A stretch of DNA of 64,000 nt from Siphonodentalium dalli (GCA_032622095.1 CP136064.1:246855827-246919826), one strand, 5' to 3'. Shown: positions 1 to 12,642, counted from the stretch's first letter. Translations and numbers: made by a program. The notes: generated from the letters alone by a model not told the origin.

Positions 1-13
1 ATAATTTTGTGTG

Positions 14-244
14 TTATATTATTGCTGGGATATATTCCAGGGGGCCATGTGGTGGGAAGATGGGATCAGTAAATTTGAAAATACACTTTGTTTTAATAAA
101 TTGAATTGAACAATTCTCACAACCATATCTGCACAACTCCGTACATGGAAGTTTGCTTTTTGAACATTTGCAACTGGAACAAACCGATTCGAAAACACAT
201 TTAATCAATTCAGTGCACACTCTAGCCACTTCTGTGATTGTCAT
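14..244 (-). pseudogene. Cys-rich C-terminal fragment of a transposon-associated protein
   Basis: Open for 76 codons. The cysteine-dense part CTELIKCVFESVCSSCKC and the following LPCTELCRYGCENC resemble the C-terminal Cys-rich tail of a large uncharacterised protein family that is multi-copy in cnidarian, mollusc and other invertebrate genomes. No other domain remains here. A related copy in the opposite direction is at 3060-3280. Confidence 0.55.
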
Positions 245-484
245 CCATACAGGAACAAAAGAGAATCATCAATCAATTTCGACCCGAAGGAGTCACATTG
301 GGGGAAAACTGTTTCACCAGAATCGATTCTATCACCCTACCGGTTCCGTCTCTATCAAATTAAGTTCCGACACTTTCGCGGTTTGTTAAAAAATATTCAA
401 GGTTTTGAAGGCTGTTTATACACTGAATGTCAATACAGAAAGTATTCTCCAATAACAATCGACAGAGTAGGTCTTTGTACGTGC

Positions 485-884
485 TTAACCCTTTACCCAA
501 CAGAAGGGCCCTGTGCCAATGCATTCTCTTATATATGCGAGTCGACCATAGGTCGCCTCGCATATATAAGAGAATGCATTGGCTTAACACATTAAAAATT
601 ATAAAATTGTTAAAGAATGTAAGAAAAAATGGTAAAAAGTGTTAAAAAAAGATTTTTTTTAGGCCAATGCATTCTCTTATATATGCGAGGCGACCTATGG
701 TTGACTCGCATATATAAGAGAATGCATTGGCACAGGGCATAACTGTAACTATCACAATGTGGTCAAGGAGCCGGTTCCAATGATATCCATATTTGTATGG
801 TTCTATTGAGACAGTCCGAAGATATTTTAGGCTGTTGAAGCTTTATTTGGCCGGTTTTGGCCGGTTTGTTGGGTAAAGGCTTAA
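485..884 (-). mobile_element. TTAA element type A (piggyBac-like MITE), reverse copy
   Basis: 400 bp bounded by TTAA on both sides; ends CCCTTTACCCAACA and its complement. It contains the core hairpin twice, once as itself (about 515-585) and once reverse-complemented (about 662-733), joined by a spacer with TTAAAGAATGTAAGA, then a CCGGCC-rich segment on the right. No coding capacity. TTAA duplications and CCCTTT ends are typical of piggyBac-mobilised elements. Confidence 0.85.
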
Positions 885-1217
885 TGGTGGTAGTAATGCA
901 AAATCAGCTGCACATTTAGAGACATGCATTTGTGTGTATTTCCCACGAGAATTAAGCAGCAATTTGATGCTCAGATATTCAGCCTTATCACATTTAAATT
1001 GGGCTGGAACTTGTCAGGTTTTATGATCGAACATTAGGTTATTATAGTGTCCTGGTGTTCGATCATACATTGAGACATATTCCAGTCCAACTAAAAGTGT
1101 CAAGGCCGATAGAGTTATCATCAAATTGCTGCTTAATTTACATAGGAAATACACAAAAATGCATTATGCATCTAAGTGTGCACAAAAATAGCTGATTTTG
1201 CATTATTATCATCAATA
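885..1217. repeat. foldback repeat
   Basis: An imperfect palindrome: TAATGCAAAATCAGCT near 897 returns inverted near 1190, and TATGATCGAACA near 1022 faces TGTTCGATCATA near 1056. It abuts the type A element and belongs to the insertion that splits the left arm of the 3.3-kb palindrome. Confidence 0.7.
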
Positions 1218-1340
1218 AGCACGAGCAAAGACCTGATCTACGGATATTTGTTTAGAAAATAATTCTGTTTTTACATTTAGTGAATAAATGGTGGTCAAAA
1301 CTTTGAAAATATTTGTTTTAAATCGCGAAAGAGTCGGGAC

Positions 1341-1532
1341 TTATTTTGACAGAACCGGAAAGGCGATAGAATCAATTATTGTGAAACAGTTTTTCCCCAG
1401 TGCTGGAAACTTTGCATCTATTATGGGGCTTACAGTCCATATACTAGCCTGATATATACTAGTAGCACGGTTTCTTTGGTGGTAACTGTTCATGTGTACG
1501 GCCTTTGTTGAACATGTCATGTCTATCTTCAT
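1341..1532 (-). pseudogene. fragment of the same decayed family
   Basis: SPIIDAKFPALGKN on the minus strand matches SPIVDAKFPAPDF on the plus strand near 3090, the segment that precedes the Cys-rich tail in the other arm. It is separated from that tail (14-244) by the insertion at 361-1329. Too short and broken to be functional. Confidence 0.5.
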
Positions 1533-1998
1533 TAACTGAGGTCAGGTTCGGAGACTTGTCATAAACAATAACGGCAAAATTCTAAATACACTCAAATAGT
1601 GGTGATGGAACATCAAGTACCACAAACGGATCCCTCGTAATTGACATCAAGCATTCTGTTAGCTCTGGGTAAGCTTTTCAAGCATCCCAAAATGTGCGCT
1701 TACCCTTACCAAAGAAAAAGGAAGTTGAGTCACATCCTGATATCGCATGGAAATGATGGAATATTGAAAGCACAGTTGAATTTTCTGAGCCCAATTGAAT
1801 TGTACATATCAACTATGTTGCAGATAACATGGGATTTTAATAGACTTGCCGAAAGACACAGTTTCTAATCTTTGCATTGGAGTAGCATAGCGTGCAGATG
1901 TCACAGATGTCACAACAGAATCACGATAATATCCTTGTCAACAGTACGAACAATAATCGATGAATAATGAGTTTGTAGCATATGAGATAAATGTCCGA

Positions 1999-2235
1999 CT
2001 AATCTACTGCCAGCTTCTTCATATGTACATCCAAAGAGAATAGGTTCCACATTAGGACCGTGTTATCATCCTCCGTTACGAAGATGGTTTTCCCTGTTAG
2101 GGTTTCCAATTTAAAGAGACATTCATTGACCAATGCAAACAATTCTTGCTTGTTGGTGGTGTTTCTTAGAAATTCATTCCAATTCGGTGGAATTTTTGTG
2201 GTAAGCCCGCACCTTACATCGAATGCCACAACCAT
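1999..2235 (-). pseudogene. PPNW-EFLR segment of the same decayed family
   Basis: 78 residues with IPPNWNEFLRNTTNKQELF, VNECL and GKTIFVTEDD. The pattern (P)xNWxxFLRxxxNKxELF...L...GKxxxxT resembles the middle of the same invertebrate multi-copy protein family as the Cys-rich fragments. It lies in the centre of the palindrome. Its biochemical activity is unknown to me. Confidence 0.5.
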
Positions 2236-3059
2236 GTTTTGTTTTGATACTACCCTCTATTTACCTGTCCAAAACCAAGACAATTCTTCTACAATCTGCG
2301 AGCTGCATCATAACATATGGAATAAACGTTGTGCTGATATACATTCAGAGGTATGCCCGAATTCAGGTCTCGGTAAGTGTATCAGAGCACCCCCGTCGAA
2401 CACCTTACATTCGACCTTTGGATTTGGCTCTGCAGTGTCTATGTAGTTTGAAGCGGATGGGACCTTCATGCAGCTTAGGAAGTCACATTTATTACCACCC
2501 CTCCTTTTATAGATGGGGGAACCGCTGGTTTTCATGTGAGAAGAACATATATTTAATATGCTACAAACCGATAATTTATCGATTATTGTTCACACTGTTG
2601 ACACATATATTATCGTGACCATGTTGGGACATCTGCATGCTATGGTTCTTCAATGCAAAAATTTGAAACTGTTTGTCTTTCGAGAAGTCTAAATCCCATG
2701 TTAGCTACAACATAGTTGATATGTGCAATTCAATGGGCTAAAAAAATTCAACTGTACTTCCAATATTCCATCCGATATCATGATGCGACTCAACTTACTT
2801 TTTCCCTGGTAAGGGTAAGCGCAATTTTGGGATGCTTGGAAAGCTGAGCTCACAGAATGCTTGATGCCAATTACGAGGAATCCGTGTGTGGTTCTTTATG
2901 TTTCGTCGATTTTTTTTAGTGTATATAGCATTTTCTCGTGATTGTTTATGACAAATCTGTGAACCTGACCTCAGGAATGAAGCTAGACATGAAATGTTCA
3001 GCACCTGAACATTTACTACCAACGAGAAACATGCTCTTGCAAATGAAAATCGTGCTATA

Positions 3060-3290
3060 TATATCAGGCTGGTATCTGGTCTGAAAGCCCCATAGTAGAT
3101 GCAAAGTTTCCAGCACCTGACTTCTTTGGATGGAAATTCTTTTGTTACTGTATGGATGACAACCCAGAAGCAGCTAGAGAGTGCACAGAGTTGATTAAGT
3201 GTGTTTGCAAATCGGTTTGTTCCAGGTGCAAATGTTCATGAAGCAAACTTCCATGTATGAAGTTGTGCAGATGTAGTTGTTAGAAGTGAA
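3060..3290 (+). pseudogene. oppositely oriented copy of the Cys-rich tail
   Basis: Read on the plus strand it gives YQAGIWSESPIVDAKFPAP, then FCYCMDDNPEAARECTEL and IKCVCKSVCSRCKCS, then in-frame stops (a TGA after KCS and a TAG after the next Cys cluster). The phrase D-D-N-P-E-A-A-R-E-C-T-E-L-I-K-C is the best-preserved signature of the family in the window. Non-functional because of the stops. Confidence 0.5.
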
Positions 3291-4235
3291 TTGTTCAATT
3301 CAGTTTATTAAAACAAAGCGCATTTTCAAATTTCAAAGTATTGGTATTTTGAATACGAGGTCAGATGATGAAGATATGTTGCAGAATACCTTCCATATGT
3401 TCCTGTTTTGAGAACCAAATTGAGTTTGACGATTATGGGTTTTGTCATTTGGTGTTTCCTAATTTCGTGGTAAATCCACTACTAAATTGATTTTTTATTT
3501 GTAAAGATCTCGATATTCAATTTTTTATTCAATTGATCCGACCACATAGTAGTGTCGCAAATATAATTGAAGACATCAGAGCCAATCATGGTTCGTTTCT
3601 AAGCATTTACAGAATGAAACCCTGCCTGAGAATAATTTTGCTCATTTTACATAGTACATATTATACAAACAAATAATACTACTTCACCTTTAGTGTGCAT
3701 GACTCTTTCACAGAGGTTATTCCATCGAATAATCAACACATTGTTGATATCTTCTCTTATATTATCTCGAAAATTGTAATGCATTTAAACAAAAATAAGG
3801 AAAAAACCAAACATTTCCATGTTTTGGCCGCCATTTTGGCATCCATCTTCCATATTTGTAGCCATTTTTCAACTAAAAGTTGGGGCTGTTATTCGATAAT
3901 GACCATTCTTAGATAATATGGTGGAATTCGTTATGTTTAACATATCAAATTGAGAAGCAAAATTATTAGGAGTACCACCGTCAAACCGGCAGCCATCTTG
4001 GACGCCATCTTGAATTTTCGGCTTTACATCAGTCAAAAAGTTGGTTCTTGAGAAAATTCCTAGATTAGAGATGCTGTTCTACAAGATATTAGAAAATGGC
4101 GCTTTTATCCGACTTGTATTGATCAAATCGCTAACTACCTACACTAATATGACCTTTTCCCGGATTATCATGTGACGGCTTTTGCCCAATAAGAAAGAGT
4201 GTTAGTTAAGGGATGGATAATAATATTTCATATCG

Positions 4236-4470
4236 GTAAGTTTAGATACACATGTACTACCACTTCGAGTAATATTTTCTCTTCTCTTGATCACATATCA
4301 TTAAGTTCAGATACACATGTACTACCATTTAGAGTAATATTTTCTCTTCTCTTGATCACATATCATTAAGTTTAGATACACATGTACTACCATTTCGAGT
4401 AATATCTTCTCTTGAGGATGTATCATTAAGTTCAGATACACATGTGCTTCCATGTCGAGTGAGCCCCAGA
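4236..4470. repeat. tandem repeat, about 66-bp unit, 3.5 copies
   Basis: The unit begins TAAGTTTAGATACACATGTA and includes CGAGTAATATTTTCTC. Starts fall near 4238, 4303, 4369 and 4427, the last copies being shortened. Non-coding. Confidence 0.8.
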
Positions 4471-5584
4471 GGATATAAAGACCTGGGAATTTTGGGGTTA
4501 TTAAAACTCAAAATGCTCATTTCATACATTCAATATAATATTTTATTACAAATATCCCTTTCTACATAGACGATATCTCTTACACTAACATGACATATAT
4601 AACCATCATCTTGATCGATATGATTTGCTCAAAGGGAGGTAAGTTAGAGGAGGGCAAACCCGATCTACATGGAACAAAGATGGTCGCCAGGCACTTCAAT
4701 ATTATGCAAAATCAAATAATTTAAACTGACCACAAATGTTGTGCTAATTTCTCAGCATTTTATAATTTTATTCCATAGGTTCACATGATACTTGACTTTT
4801 ATTTGATGATTCAGCTAGAAACTTGAAAAAAATTATCTTTGAGAAAAAAACCTAACTGATATCGGCAGAGGGGCTAAATAAAGTTTTGTAACTTGTGCCT
4901 CAATCCTTTTTGAATTTTATTACAATTAAAATATGTTTGCAATGACACCTTTGTAGGCTATGTCGAAAGTATAGATATTATTTATAAATATCAATCCAAT
5001 CATCTTTTTAATTCCTTTAAAAAAGACGTTCTCACTATTTATCTTTTTTTAAAGTGTTGATTTAAGCTATGATACCAACATGGCTGTCTGAACATGTCAG
5101 CCCCTTATTATATTAATGTATATTATGACATGGTCCTTTTTGTGTTTGGACTGCAATTGGAAGACTTAGAAATGATCACAATAAATTTAACTCAAGTTTC
5201 TAGCTGAATGTCTTATGATAATGAAATACGAATATCACATCGAAAATGAAGATCTGAGTGTTTGTTACACTTTTTGTTATTTGTTTACCATGTGGGCAAT
5301 TCTGAGGAAGAATTTTATTAGAGGATCACTATAACCAACCTTTGTTCTCAGCAGATCACAAATCTGGTTACCATAGCAACCAGAAGCATGAAAACCTTTG
5401 AGAACAAATGTTATAATAATTAGTTATCTTCTAGAACAACCCCTTTGGTTACTGAATGGATTCTGCCAGTCTATTATTTAATTTAGGGATGCTCATGCAG
5501 ATCATAAAAGCAGACGACATTTAGAGAATCGCCTTAAAAATTCAAATTCATTTTGTAGAAATGTTCAGCTAACAAGTTCAACCA

Positions 5585-5865
5585 ACAGTCTACTAAAGAC
5601 ATATTAAGGACTTGTTCGGTTGCGGGAAACTGATAAATTAGTACTTAGCCGCTATGCCAACTGGGGGAATATAGCATTCTACTAACATCGCCCAAAATCT
5701 CAAAGAAATCGACCATACAACTCCATAGAAAACACCATCTGAACGACGCTCAATTGTAAATATTTACATCTCGATGTGGGATGCAACAATTGCTGATAAA
5801 CTAACGCAAATGATTTCGCCATCGATACTCATGGCATTTAATAAATATATAAGACCGACGGTGTG
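5585..5865. repeat. dispersed repeat J
   Basis: Matches 46876-47140 in reverse orientation, sharing TTGTAAATATTTACATCTCG, CTCCATAGAAAACA and TAAACTAACG among others. No open frame. The rest of 3336-7250 holds no gene or further structure that I recognise apart from a TTCTCA-bounded inverted stretch near 5340-5410. Confidence 0.65.
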
Positions 5866-7257
5866 TGTTGTAAATTTGGATTAATATTTAAAAAAATAAC
5901 TACTTTGAGCAAGATTATTCTTCATTTCTATTTGATCACCCAAACGAAGTGTTTCACATCACTTTAGGGCTCATTTTTCAAATTATTAGCTGAACATCCC
6001 TACAAATGAATAAATGGGAATCAAGTATCTACCCATGAGTATATATATTCAGTTAATGAAAATGTTAATTTTATTATCTGTCAATTACTTACTGCTCACT
6101 AAGACATTAATATAATGCACCGTGCAAACAACTTCAATGAAAATCTAAGTAACATACCTATGGGTGGGTTTGTCGATTTCAATATTTTATGTGTGTTTCA
6201 TATTTATTGGCTACGTTAATGGTGCAGTAAATTCTTAGTTATTTAAATCCTTTGATAAAGCTCCATCTACCATTATTATAAAATTTGAAACAGAAATTTT
6301 TATGAATAGGAAGACTTATCAAATCAGATTCAAGTTGTAGCTTATACATATTAGTTATGTATGACAATGTTTAGATGTAATTTCTGTGTGAACACAATAT
6401 AAATGTGAAATACATGTAAATGCCCATTCAATTCTAATGAGAAGTTTGAGCCCTCTCTCGAAAAATAACCCAAGTATATGTGATACAATAACATTTTTGG
6501 TTAAATTATTATACACGTAGCATTTTATGCTACAGCACCAATAAGCGAGGAATACAATATTCAGTGAAGAGGCGCTTTCACATAAGTGCTTAATTATATC
6601 AAATTTTTTATCCTTCGATTCATGAGATGGTCCTGTCTCGATCAGAGCAAATTCGAAAAGAATGCTATGTGCAACAGCCGTGAATAATTTAGGCGGCGAA
6701 GCCAATGAGAAGTCCGCTATGCACAATGAAAAACAAATGCAATCAAACTGCATGGAAGGTAAAAACTTAGACTGTGAATATGAAATTAAGAGAGGTTCCA
6801 GTGATGATGAGATTTAAACTGAACTAAGCCATTAGGCTTGGGATATGGTCACTGTGAAACCTATTTTTCTGGAAGTCCACCAAATTACCCCATTTGAGAG
6901 CCAAATGGCACCAATTATAGAAGGACTAACGGCCTAATTATTGTTAGATTGCGACACGCGGTCACCCATGGAAGGTGGCAAATTCTTCTCAGTCTAAAGA
7001 TTTGAGATAATATTTATTCTCAAACCATGCATGCTCAGAGTGGAAATGACTTCCAGCAGATGTTGTAGAAACACCGACACTGTTACACTTTACTGAAGCT
7101 TTAGACTACAGCCTGGTGGACAGGAGATTTATGCTAGATCTCCGAAATTGATCTTCGAACTAAATATTTCATAACGATCCTGAGACCAGATTAACGAATA
7201 TTTTTGAAAACGATGTTTAAATTTGTAATTAAAACTTATAAAGATGGACCAATAAAT

Positions 7258-7325
7258 GACACGCCCCTGTGACCAATAAACGACATGCCCCTGTGACAAT
7301 AAACAACACGCCCCTGTGACCAATA
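7258..7325. repeat. short tandem repeat, 24-bp unit, 3 copies
   Basis: The unit is approximately ACACGCCCCTGTGACCAATA with a few more bases, repeated at about 7258, 7283 and 7306 with small changes. Confidence 0.8.
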
Positions 7326-7555
7326 GATCAGATATGAACATCTCTCAATGATTTCATCATGTTTCCTATTCAGAGTTTCTCTTCTTGAATCGGACATAAA
7401 AAGCAGTCGTGTGAAAGCGCATTATATATTATACCAAACCAAGCATAAAGCTGGGCTTGATTAACAACTCAAACATTACAGAAACATACACACTATGTGG
7501 GACGAATCCCAATTTATATATATAATCATGAAATTCTGTGATTTCCATGATAGTA

Positions 7556-7637
7556 CAGTAATGCCCTAAATAATAGACTCCTTAACCACAGCAGAATTCT
7601 GCAGTGGTTAAGGAGTTGATTATTTACGGCATTACTG
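7556..7637. mobile_element. mariner-like foldback L, short form
   Basis: A perfect-looking 82-bp hairpin with ends CAGTAATGCCCTAAATAAT flanked by TA on both sides. It keeps only the ends of the longer copies at 33173, 46337 and 62688. A CAGT start and TA duplication suggest Tc1/mariner mobilisation. Confidence 0.75.
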
Positions 7638-7639
7638 TA

Positions 7640-9078
7640 TCTTTAAATAAAATCTGAAAGATTCTATAAATTTGATGAAAAGCATAAAAGTGGAGAATAT
7701 ACTCAAATAAACATCTATATAATTGAGTATTATTTCCATGTTAACGCACCGTGCTTTCATCAAGCAATCAAGGCTTATATTATTGGATTCACAGTAATAA
7801 TTTGCACATGCATAAAGTAATGCGCAGCAGTTTAGTTTATCTGTCAACAATTTATCTTAAAATCAATGTTCAAAATTTTATTCTAAAAAGAATTTTCTTT
7901 TAAAATAGATTTAGATGATTAGTTTCTTGTAAAAAATACATTGATATTATATAAAATAGAATGCAGGAAGACGAACTGCAAGGCACAGGGAAGTCTTAAA
8001 AATATATGTGTATATAAATGATTGCATAGTTTTATGCTGGCATCGTAACATACAACAAACAGGAATACAATAACAACAGTATGCTTTAATAGTGTGTATA
8101 AAAGAGAAACGTCGGATAAAAAAAATCTTATCCAGCAGATTCTAATTTTAAAACATGAACTTGGCAATAAGCAAAGGGCTTTAACAAAATCCCCCACAAA
8201 TGAACGAATCTAACAAACTGTTATATTAAACTCCAAAAAAAAAAGAATTTCTACAAAATTTTCTGCATCTGGGAATGAGAGTTAATTTGGACTTTTTTGA
8301 TGCTCAAATATGAATTGTGATTTTTATGTCAAATATATTATTTTCTTATCTCAATTACATGTCGGCTTACGAAAGGCAAAATTGAACTTCAAAGATGTTC
8401 CACTCTATATTGTTAACAATAATTATGAATGTGCAATGTTAATATCGGTATTGACATAAAAGTTTCTCAGTGCTTTTTAATTGAGATGTGCTACATAAAG
8501 ATCAAATATGCATTTGAAAATACCGAGAATATAATAGTAATCAAGCACTGAATATCAGATTGCAAATTTATTGAAACTTGTTGGTGACCTCTTCTCGGAA
8601 TGACAGGATGCACTAACTTGCTTTCGGTCAAGTACGGGTGTGATGAAGTTAAACCATCAAAAAAGTCCAACACTTGAGTTTCGGTGACTCCCAATTTATT
8701 TGTGACAATGTACATTTCTCCATCTCAGATAATGTGATGAATTCTATTAACAAATGAGAAGTGAAATGAGATGGAGTCGAAATGAGATTATGGCACACAG
8801 ATGCATAGCCTACCAAAACGGCTAACTCGCACATGGCATAGAACCTATAAACCTCAAACATCGATGGATAAACTGGTCATTTTAGAATGAATGTAGTTTG
8901 AGTGTTATTGAAGGGTATAGCGAATAGCGCTGTGATGAAAAGCTGTGACCGTTGGTCACATTGTATGAACAGCCAAATGTGAACACTAAATGTGCTTCAA
9001 CAGCTGCAGAGACATACCCCTCAATAAAACACACCAAAAACTACATTAATTTCTTATATTTATAAAGCTTTTACCTTA
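7640..9078. other. non-coding, AT-rich, no recognised feature
   Basis: Only short chance ORFs in several frames. No splice-supported exon, RNA gene or repeat that I can name. Confidence 0.5.
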
Positions 9079-9301
9079 TTAACCCTTTGAGTGCCAGGTC
9101 GATTTTTGCATCAACCCATATACCCTGTGCCAATGCATTCTCTTATATATGCGAGTCGACCATAGGTCGCCTCGCATATATAAGAGAATGCATTGGCCTA
9201 ACATTTTTTACAATTTTAATAATTTATTCTTATATTCTTTAACAGACTTATTTTGTAGGTTTAGGGCCGATGAGATCGGCCCCTGGCACTCAAAGGGTTA
9301 A
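9079..9301 (+). mobile_element. TTAA element type B, single hairpin
   Basis: 223 bp from TTAA to TTAA with ends CCCTTTGAGTGCCAGGTC and its complement. It contains one copy of the core hairpin (about 9130-9196) followed by an AT-rich stretch. Type B ends differ from type A after CCCTTT, yet the hairpin is the same. Confidence 0.85.
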
Positions 9302-9859
9302 TTTCTATAAAGACAGATGAATGTCTTGTTTTGAAATCTGTCTGTAGTTTGGATATTGTACCATGCCGCACTGGAAGTTAGCCCAATATTCTACCTGTGA
9401 ATTATCGATTGATTAGTCTATGGCCGTGCCCATTAAAAACATGTCCAGTTATTCTATCTACTATTGAGGCTATAGGTTCAAGCTTAAATTTAATGTCATG
9501 TGCGATTCGACACTGGATATCCAGAAATGATATCTGGATTCCACGGTGTAATGGCAAATAGTTTTTTTTTGTTCAAGCATTGATACAGTGGAAGACAAAA
9601 GCAGATGCCAATGCAATTAAGGATAAATATAGAAATACATGTTGAATGATTTTGCGTACACACATTCCAAACTTTTAATCTCTTCAAATCTACTTGGTAA
9701 CCTTGGTAACCTAAATCTTTGAATATGACTTTCCTTAATGCCTTCTGAATCTTAGCTAATAAAGAGAAATTGTTTACCTACTTTTGCGAATGGGGCTCTG
9801 TGACATCCATGGATTTTACCAATATGTGTTGGGAAGTTCCTATTTTTTCATTCATATTT

Positions 9860-9876
9860 CCCCCCCCCCCCCCCCC
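9860..9876. repeat. poly-C run
   Basis: Seventeen consecutive C on the plus strand. Similar C/G runs occur at 27681-27695 and 51052-51066. Confidence 0.95.
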
Positions 9877-10039
9877 GACAGCTCGTTGCCTAAGAATTTA
9901 AGTATTATTAACATTATGGTATCTTCTATGTCCATTATTATTAGGTTCTTCAGTACTATACTTTATACCTATAGAGCTGTCAGCCCCGAGTATGATTTCA
10001 ATATTCTACTATGATTCAACAGAATCAAGGAAAGTCATT

Positions 10040-10381
10040 TTAACCCTTTACCCAACAAACCGGCCAAAACCGGCCAAATAAAGCTTCAACAGCCTAAAAT
10101 ATCTTCGGTCTGTCTCAATAGAACCATACAAATATGGATATCATTGGAACCGGCTCCTTGACCACATTGTGATCGTTACAGTTATGCCCTGTGCCAATGC
10201 ATTCTCTTATATATGCGAGTTTTGAACTTTTTACCATTTTTTCTTACATTCTTTAACAATTTTATAATTTTTAATGTGTTAAGCCAATGCATTCTCTTAT
10301 ATATGCGAGGCGACCTATGGTCGACTCGCATATATAAGAGAATGCATTGGCACAGGGCCCTTCTGTTGGGTAAAGGGTTAA
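10040..10381 (+). mobile_element. TTAA element type A, internally deleted
   Basis: TTAA-bounded with both type A ends, 342 bp. The right half of the first core hairpin and part of the spacer are missing: the sequence jumps from TATATATGCGAG directly to TTTTGAAC. The second hairpin (about 10284-10350) is intact. Confidence 0.85.
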
Positions 10382-10975
10382 GAGAACTAGGCTATCTACT
10401 GGCATTCTCTGAGAGATTGACTTGGCAAGACTATAGCAACGGAATACACGCACACCTCACTCAAAACCATGAGAAAATTGTTAGATTTATTCTGGTAAAG
10501 AACTTTTCGCTTGCTCTGACCGACTTTGAGCACAATTGACCACACACAATGGGATTAGCTGGAAATCGCAGCTGAGATTGTGTTGACCACGACACACAAC
10601 CATTGCACTGGCCATCATTGAACGCTCCTTGGAAATTGGTGTGCTTTACCTAACAATCGGGGAACGATTGTAACAATAGGATTGTGCTCTAAAGATTATG
10701 AGGGAAGGATGGCTGAAGATTTTTACCATAAAACTTTGAATATGTTTTATATGTTCGACAGTCAACATATTATTATATATGCTCTACATCCTAACATGTT
10801 TCAAAACTTTCTCGGAAATAGTGCATTTAGAATTTACTACCCGCTCCAGAAGGATGTAGAATGTACAATTTTTAGGCATCTGGGAATCTCCATATAAAAC
10901 TCTGTGGAGAAATTCTCCATGACTGTCTATAATCATATATTTGGAGATTAGCTTAGCAAGTAAAAATTCTATCTA

Positions 10976-11373
10976 TTAACCCTTTACCCAACAAAACGGC
11001 CAAAACCGGCCAAATAAAGCCTCAACAGCCTAAAATATCTTCGGTCTGTCTCAATAGAACCATACAAATATGGATATCATTGGAACCGGCTCCTTGACCA
11101 CATTGTGATAGTTAGTTATGCCCTGTGCCAATGCATTCTCTTATATATGCGAGTCGACCATAGGTCGCCTCGCATATATAAGAGAATGCATTGGCCTAAA
11201 AAAAATCTTTTTTTAACACTTTTTACCATTTTTTCTTACATTCTTTAACAATTTTATAATTTTTAATGTGTTAAGCCAATGCATTCTCTTATATATGCGA
11301 GGCGACCTATGGTCGACTCGCATATATAAGAGAATGCATTGGCACAGGGCCCTTCTGTTGGGTAAAGGGTTAA
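10976..11373 (+). mobile_element. TTAA element type A, full length
   Basis: 398 bp with both ends, the CCGGCC segment, core hairpin (about 11127-11194), spacer with TTCTTACATTCTTTAACA, and inverted core hairpin (about 11277-11343). One of the best copies for a consensus. Confidence 0.88.
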
Positions 11374-11496
11374 ACTGTAATTATTACCAGCCAGATATGT
11401 TCTAGCAAATTGATCATGGACCTGTTAAGACTCTATGTATGTTTTCTACATCAGCGTTTTGTATGGTAATCCCCAGTAAAAACATTGTCATCCTCA

Positions 11497-11972
11497 TTAA
11501 CCCTTTCAGTGCCAGGTCCGATTTTTGTATCAACCCATATACCCTGCGCCAATGCATTCTCTTATATATGCGAGTCGACCATAGGTCGCCTCGCATATAT
11601 AAGAGAATGCATTGGCCTAACAATTTTTCATCATTTGTTATTATTTTTACAATTTTTTACAATTTTAATAATTTTTTCTTATATACTTTAACAGACTTAT
11701 TTTGTAGGTTTAGTGCCAGGGAATCTTACGTTTTTCATGGGCATCAAAATTATTACTATGAATACTTGGTGATAGTTTTGAGTTATAACATGCCCCTAAG
11801 GTTTTAACCAGTTTGTTTTTAAATTCGCTATAGCATGCTTAAGCATACCCAAAAAATTCAACCCCAAAAAAAAAAAAAATCTAATTTTTATTTATTTTAT
11901 TTTTTTAGGGCCGATTTTACAGACCGTAAATTAGGGCCGATGAGATCTGCCCCTGGCACTGAAAGGGTTTAA
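11497..11972 (+). mobile_element. TTAA element type B, longer copy
   Basis: TTAA to TTAA, ends CCCTTTCAGTGCCAGGTCCG and complement. One core hairpin near 11550-11615, then about 350 bp of AT-rich spacer including an A-rich run, ending GATCTGCCCCTGGCACTG. Longer than the copy at 9079, which suggests an insertion or a longer parent. Confidence 0.8.
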
Positions 11973-12144
11973 GTTATAATATTGTGTCAAAAACATGTAA
12001 GTGTGTAGTCAAAATCACCCAATCAGATAATCTCAACGTATCTGTACCCAGGACCGAGCTCCTGAATGAGTAACTGTTCCTCATGAGACCAGCTCACGCT
12101 GCACAAAATATGGTGAAAAATTAGAGATTCACTCAAACTATACT

Positions 12145-12295
12145 CAAGCCTTGAAATAGTGTGTCTGTCATTTGCAGAATGAGGTCCCCAGAGGGTGAAT
12201 TTGGTGATGCTAGCCCACTATGTGGGGTAGCATCACTAAATTCACCCTCTAGGGACCTCATTCTGCAAATGACAGACACGCTATGTCAAGGCTTG
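12145..12295. mobile_element. hAT-like hairpin element G with 8-bp target duplication
   Basis: Ends CAAGCCTTG and CAAGGCTTG, flanked by ACTATACT at 12137-12144 and 12296-12303. The body is a near-perfect palindrome including GAATGAGGTCCCCAGAGGG and its complement around a TAGCCCACTATG loop. The 8-bp duplication and CA ends point to hAT-type mobilisation. Confidence 0.82.
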
Positions 12296-12361
12296 ACTAT
12301 ACTCCATCGTGTCAACTAGACATTGTATTTCTTTGAGATAAACTAGACAATTTCCAAATAT

Positions 12362-12642
12362 GAGGGTGTCACTCCTCTCTTTTGGTATGCGAGATTCAGG
12401 CCATTTTCAGGTGGTACGTGTGATTCATACGCCCAATTTAACCAGTATTCGGGATTCAACAAAAAAGCTAGTATCACAAAATTACACAAATTTTGATTAA
12501 TTTCTAGCCCAAATGACATATTTTTATGAAATTCAGTCTGTGTAAAATAACTAAGTATGTATTTCATATTTTCTTAAATTGTACACAGGATTTCCACCTG
12601 GTATGCAGGATTTATGGTGTAGGGGGTTTGGGTAACACCCTC
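12362..12642. mobile_element. element I, GAGGGTGTCA ends
   Basis: Starts GAGGGTGTCACTCC and ends TAACACCCTC. Shares TTTTGGTATGCGAGATTCAGG with the start of 26804-27705, where the same ends are seen. Non-coding. Confidence 0.6.

Larger units (their letters stand above)
1..3335. mobile_element. 3.3-kb inverted duplication of a decayed transposon-like gene
   Basis: The segments 14-360 and about 1330-1960 reappear in reverse orientation at about 3170-3330 and 2580-3130, so the two arms form a large imperfect palindrome around 1960-2580. The left arm is split by about 970 bp (361-1329) carrying a TTAA element and a foldback. Both arms carry pieces of one protein family. Arm divergence and in-frame stops show an old event. 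Confidence 0.75.

Noticed and set aside
485..735. Regularly repeated palindromes resembling CRISPR repeats
   Set aside because: Copies are in a eukaryotic gene, bounded by TTAA transposon ends, widely and irregularly spaced, with no spacers of uniform size.
500..740. TATATA boxes in the hairpin arms as promoters
   Set aside because: TATATATGCGAG is part of every element core; no gene start follows and no initiator evidence exists.
2060..2618. 128- and 131-residue plus-strand ORFs
   Set aside because: They overlap and oppose the minus-strand PPNW-EFLR fragment, which has family resemblance; the plus frames do not.
6355..6753. 132-residue minus-strand ORF
   Set aside because: No recognisable motif, no splice or neighbour support, AT-rich composition; could be a decayed repeat but I cannot support a gene.
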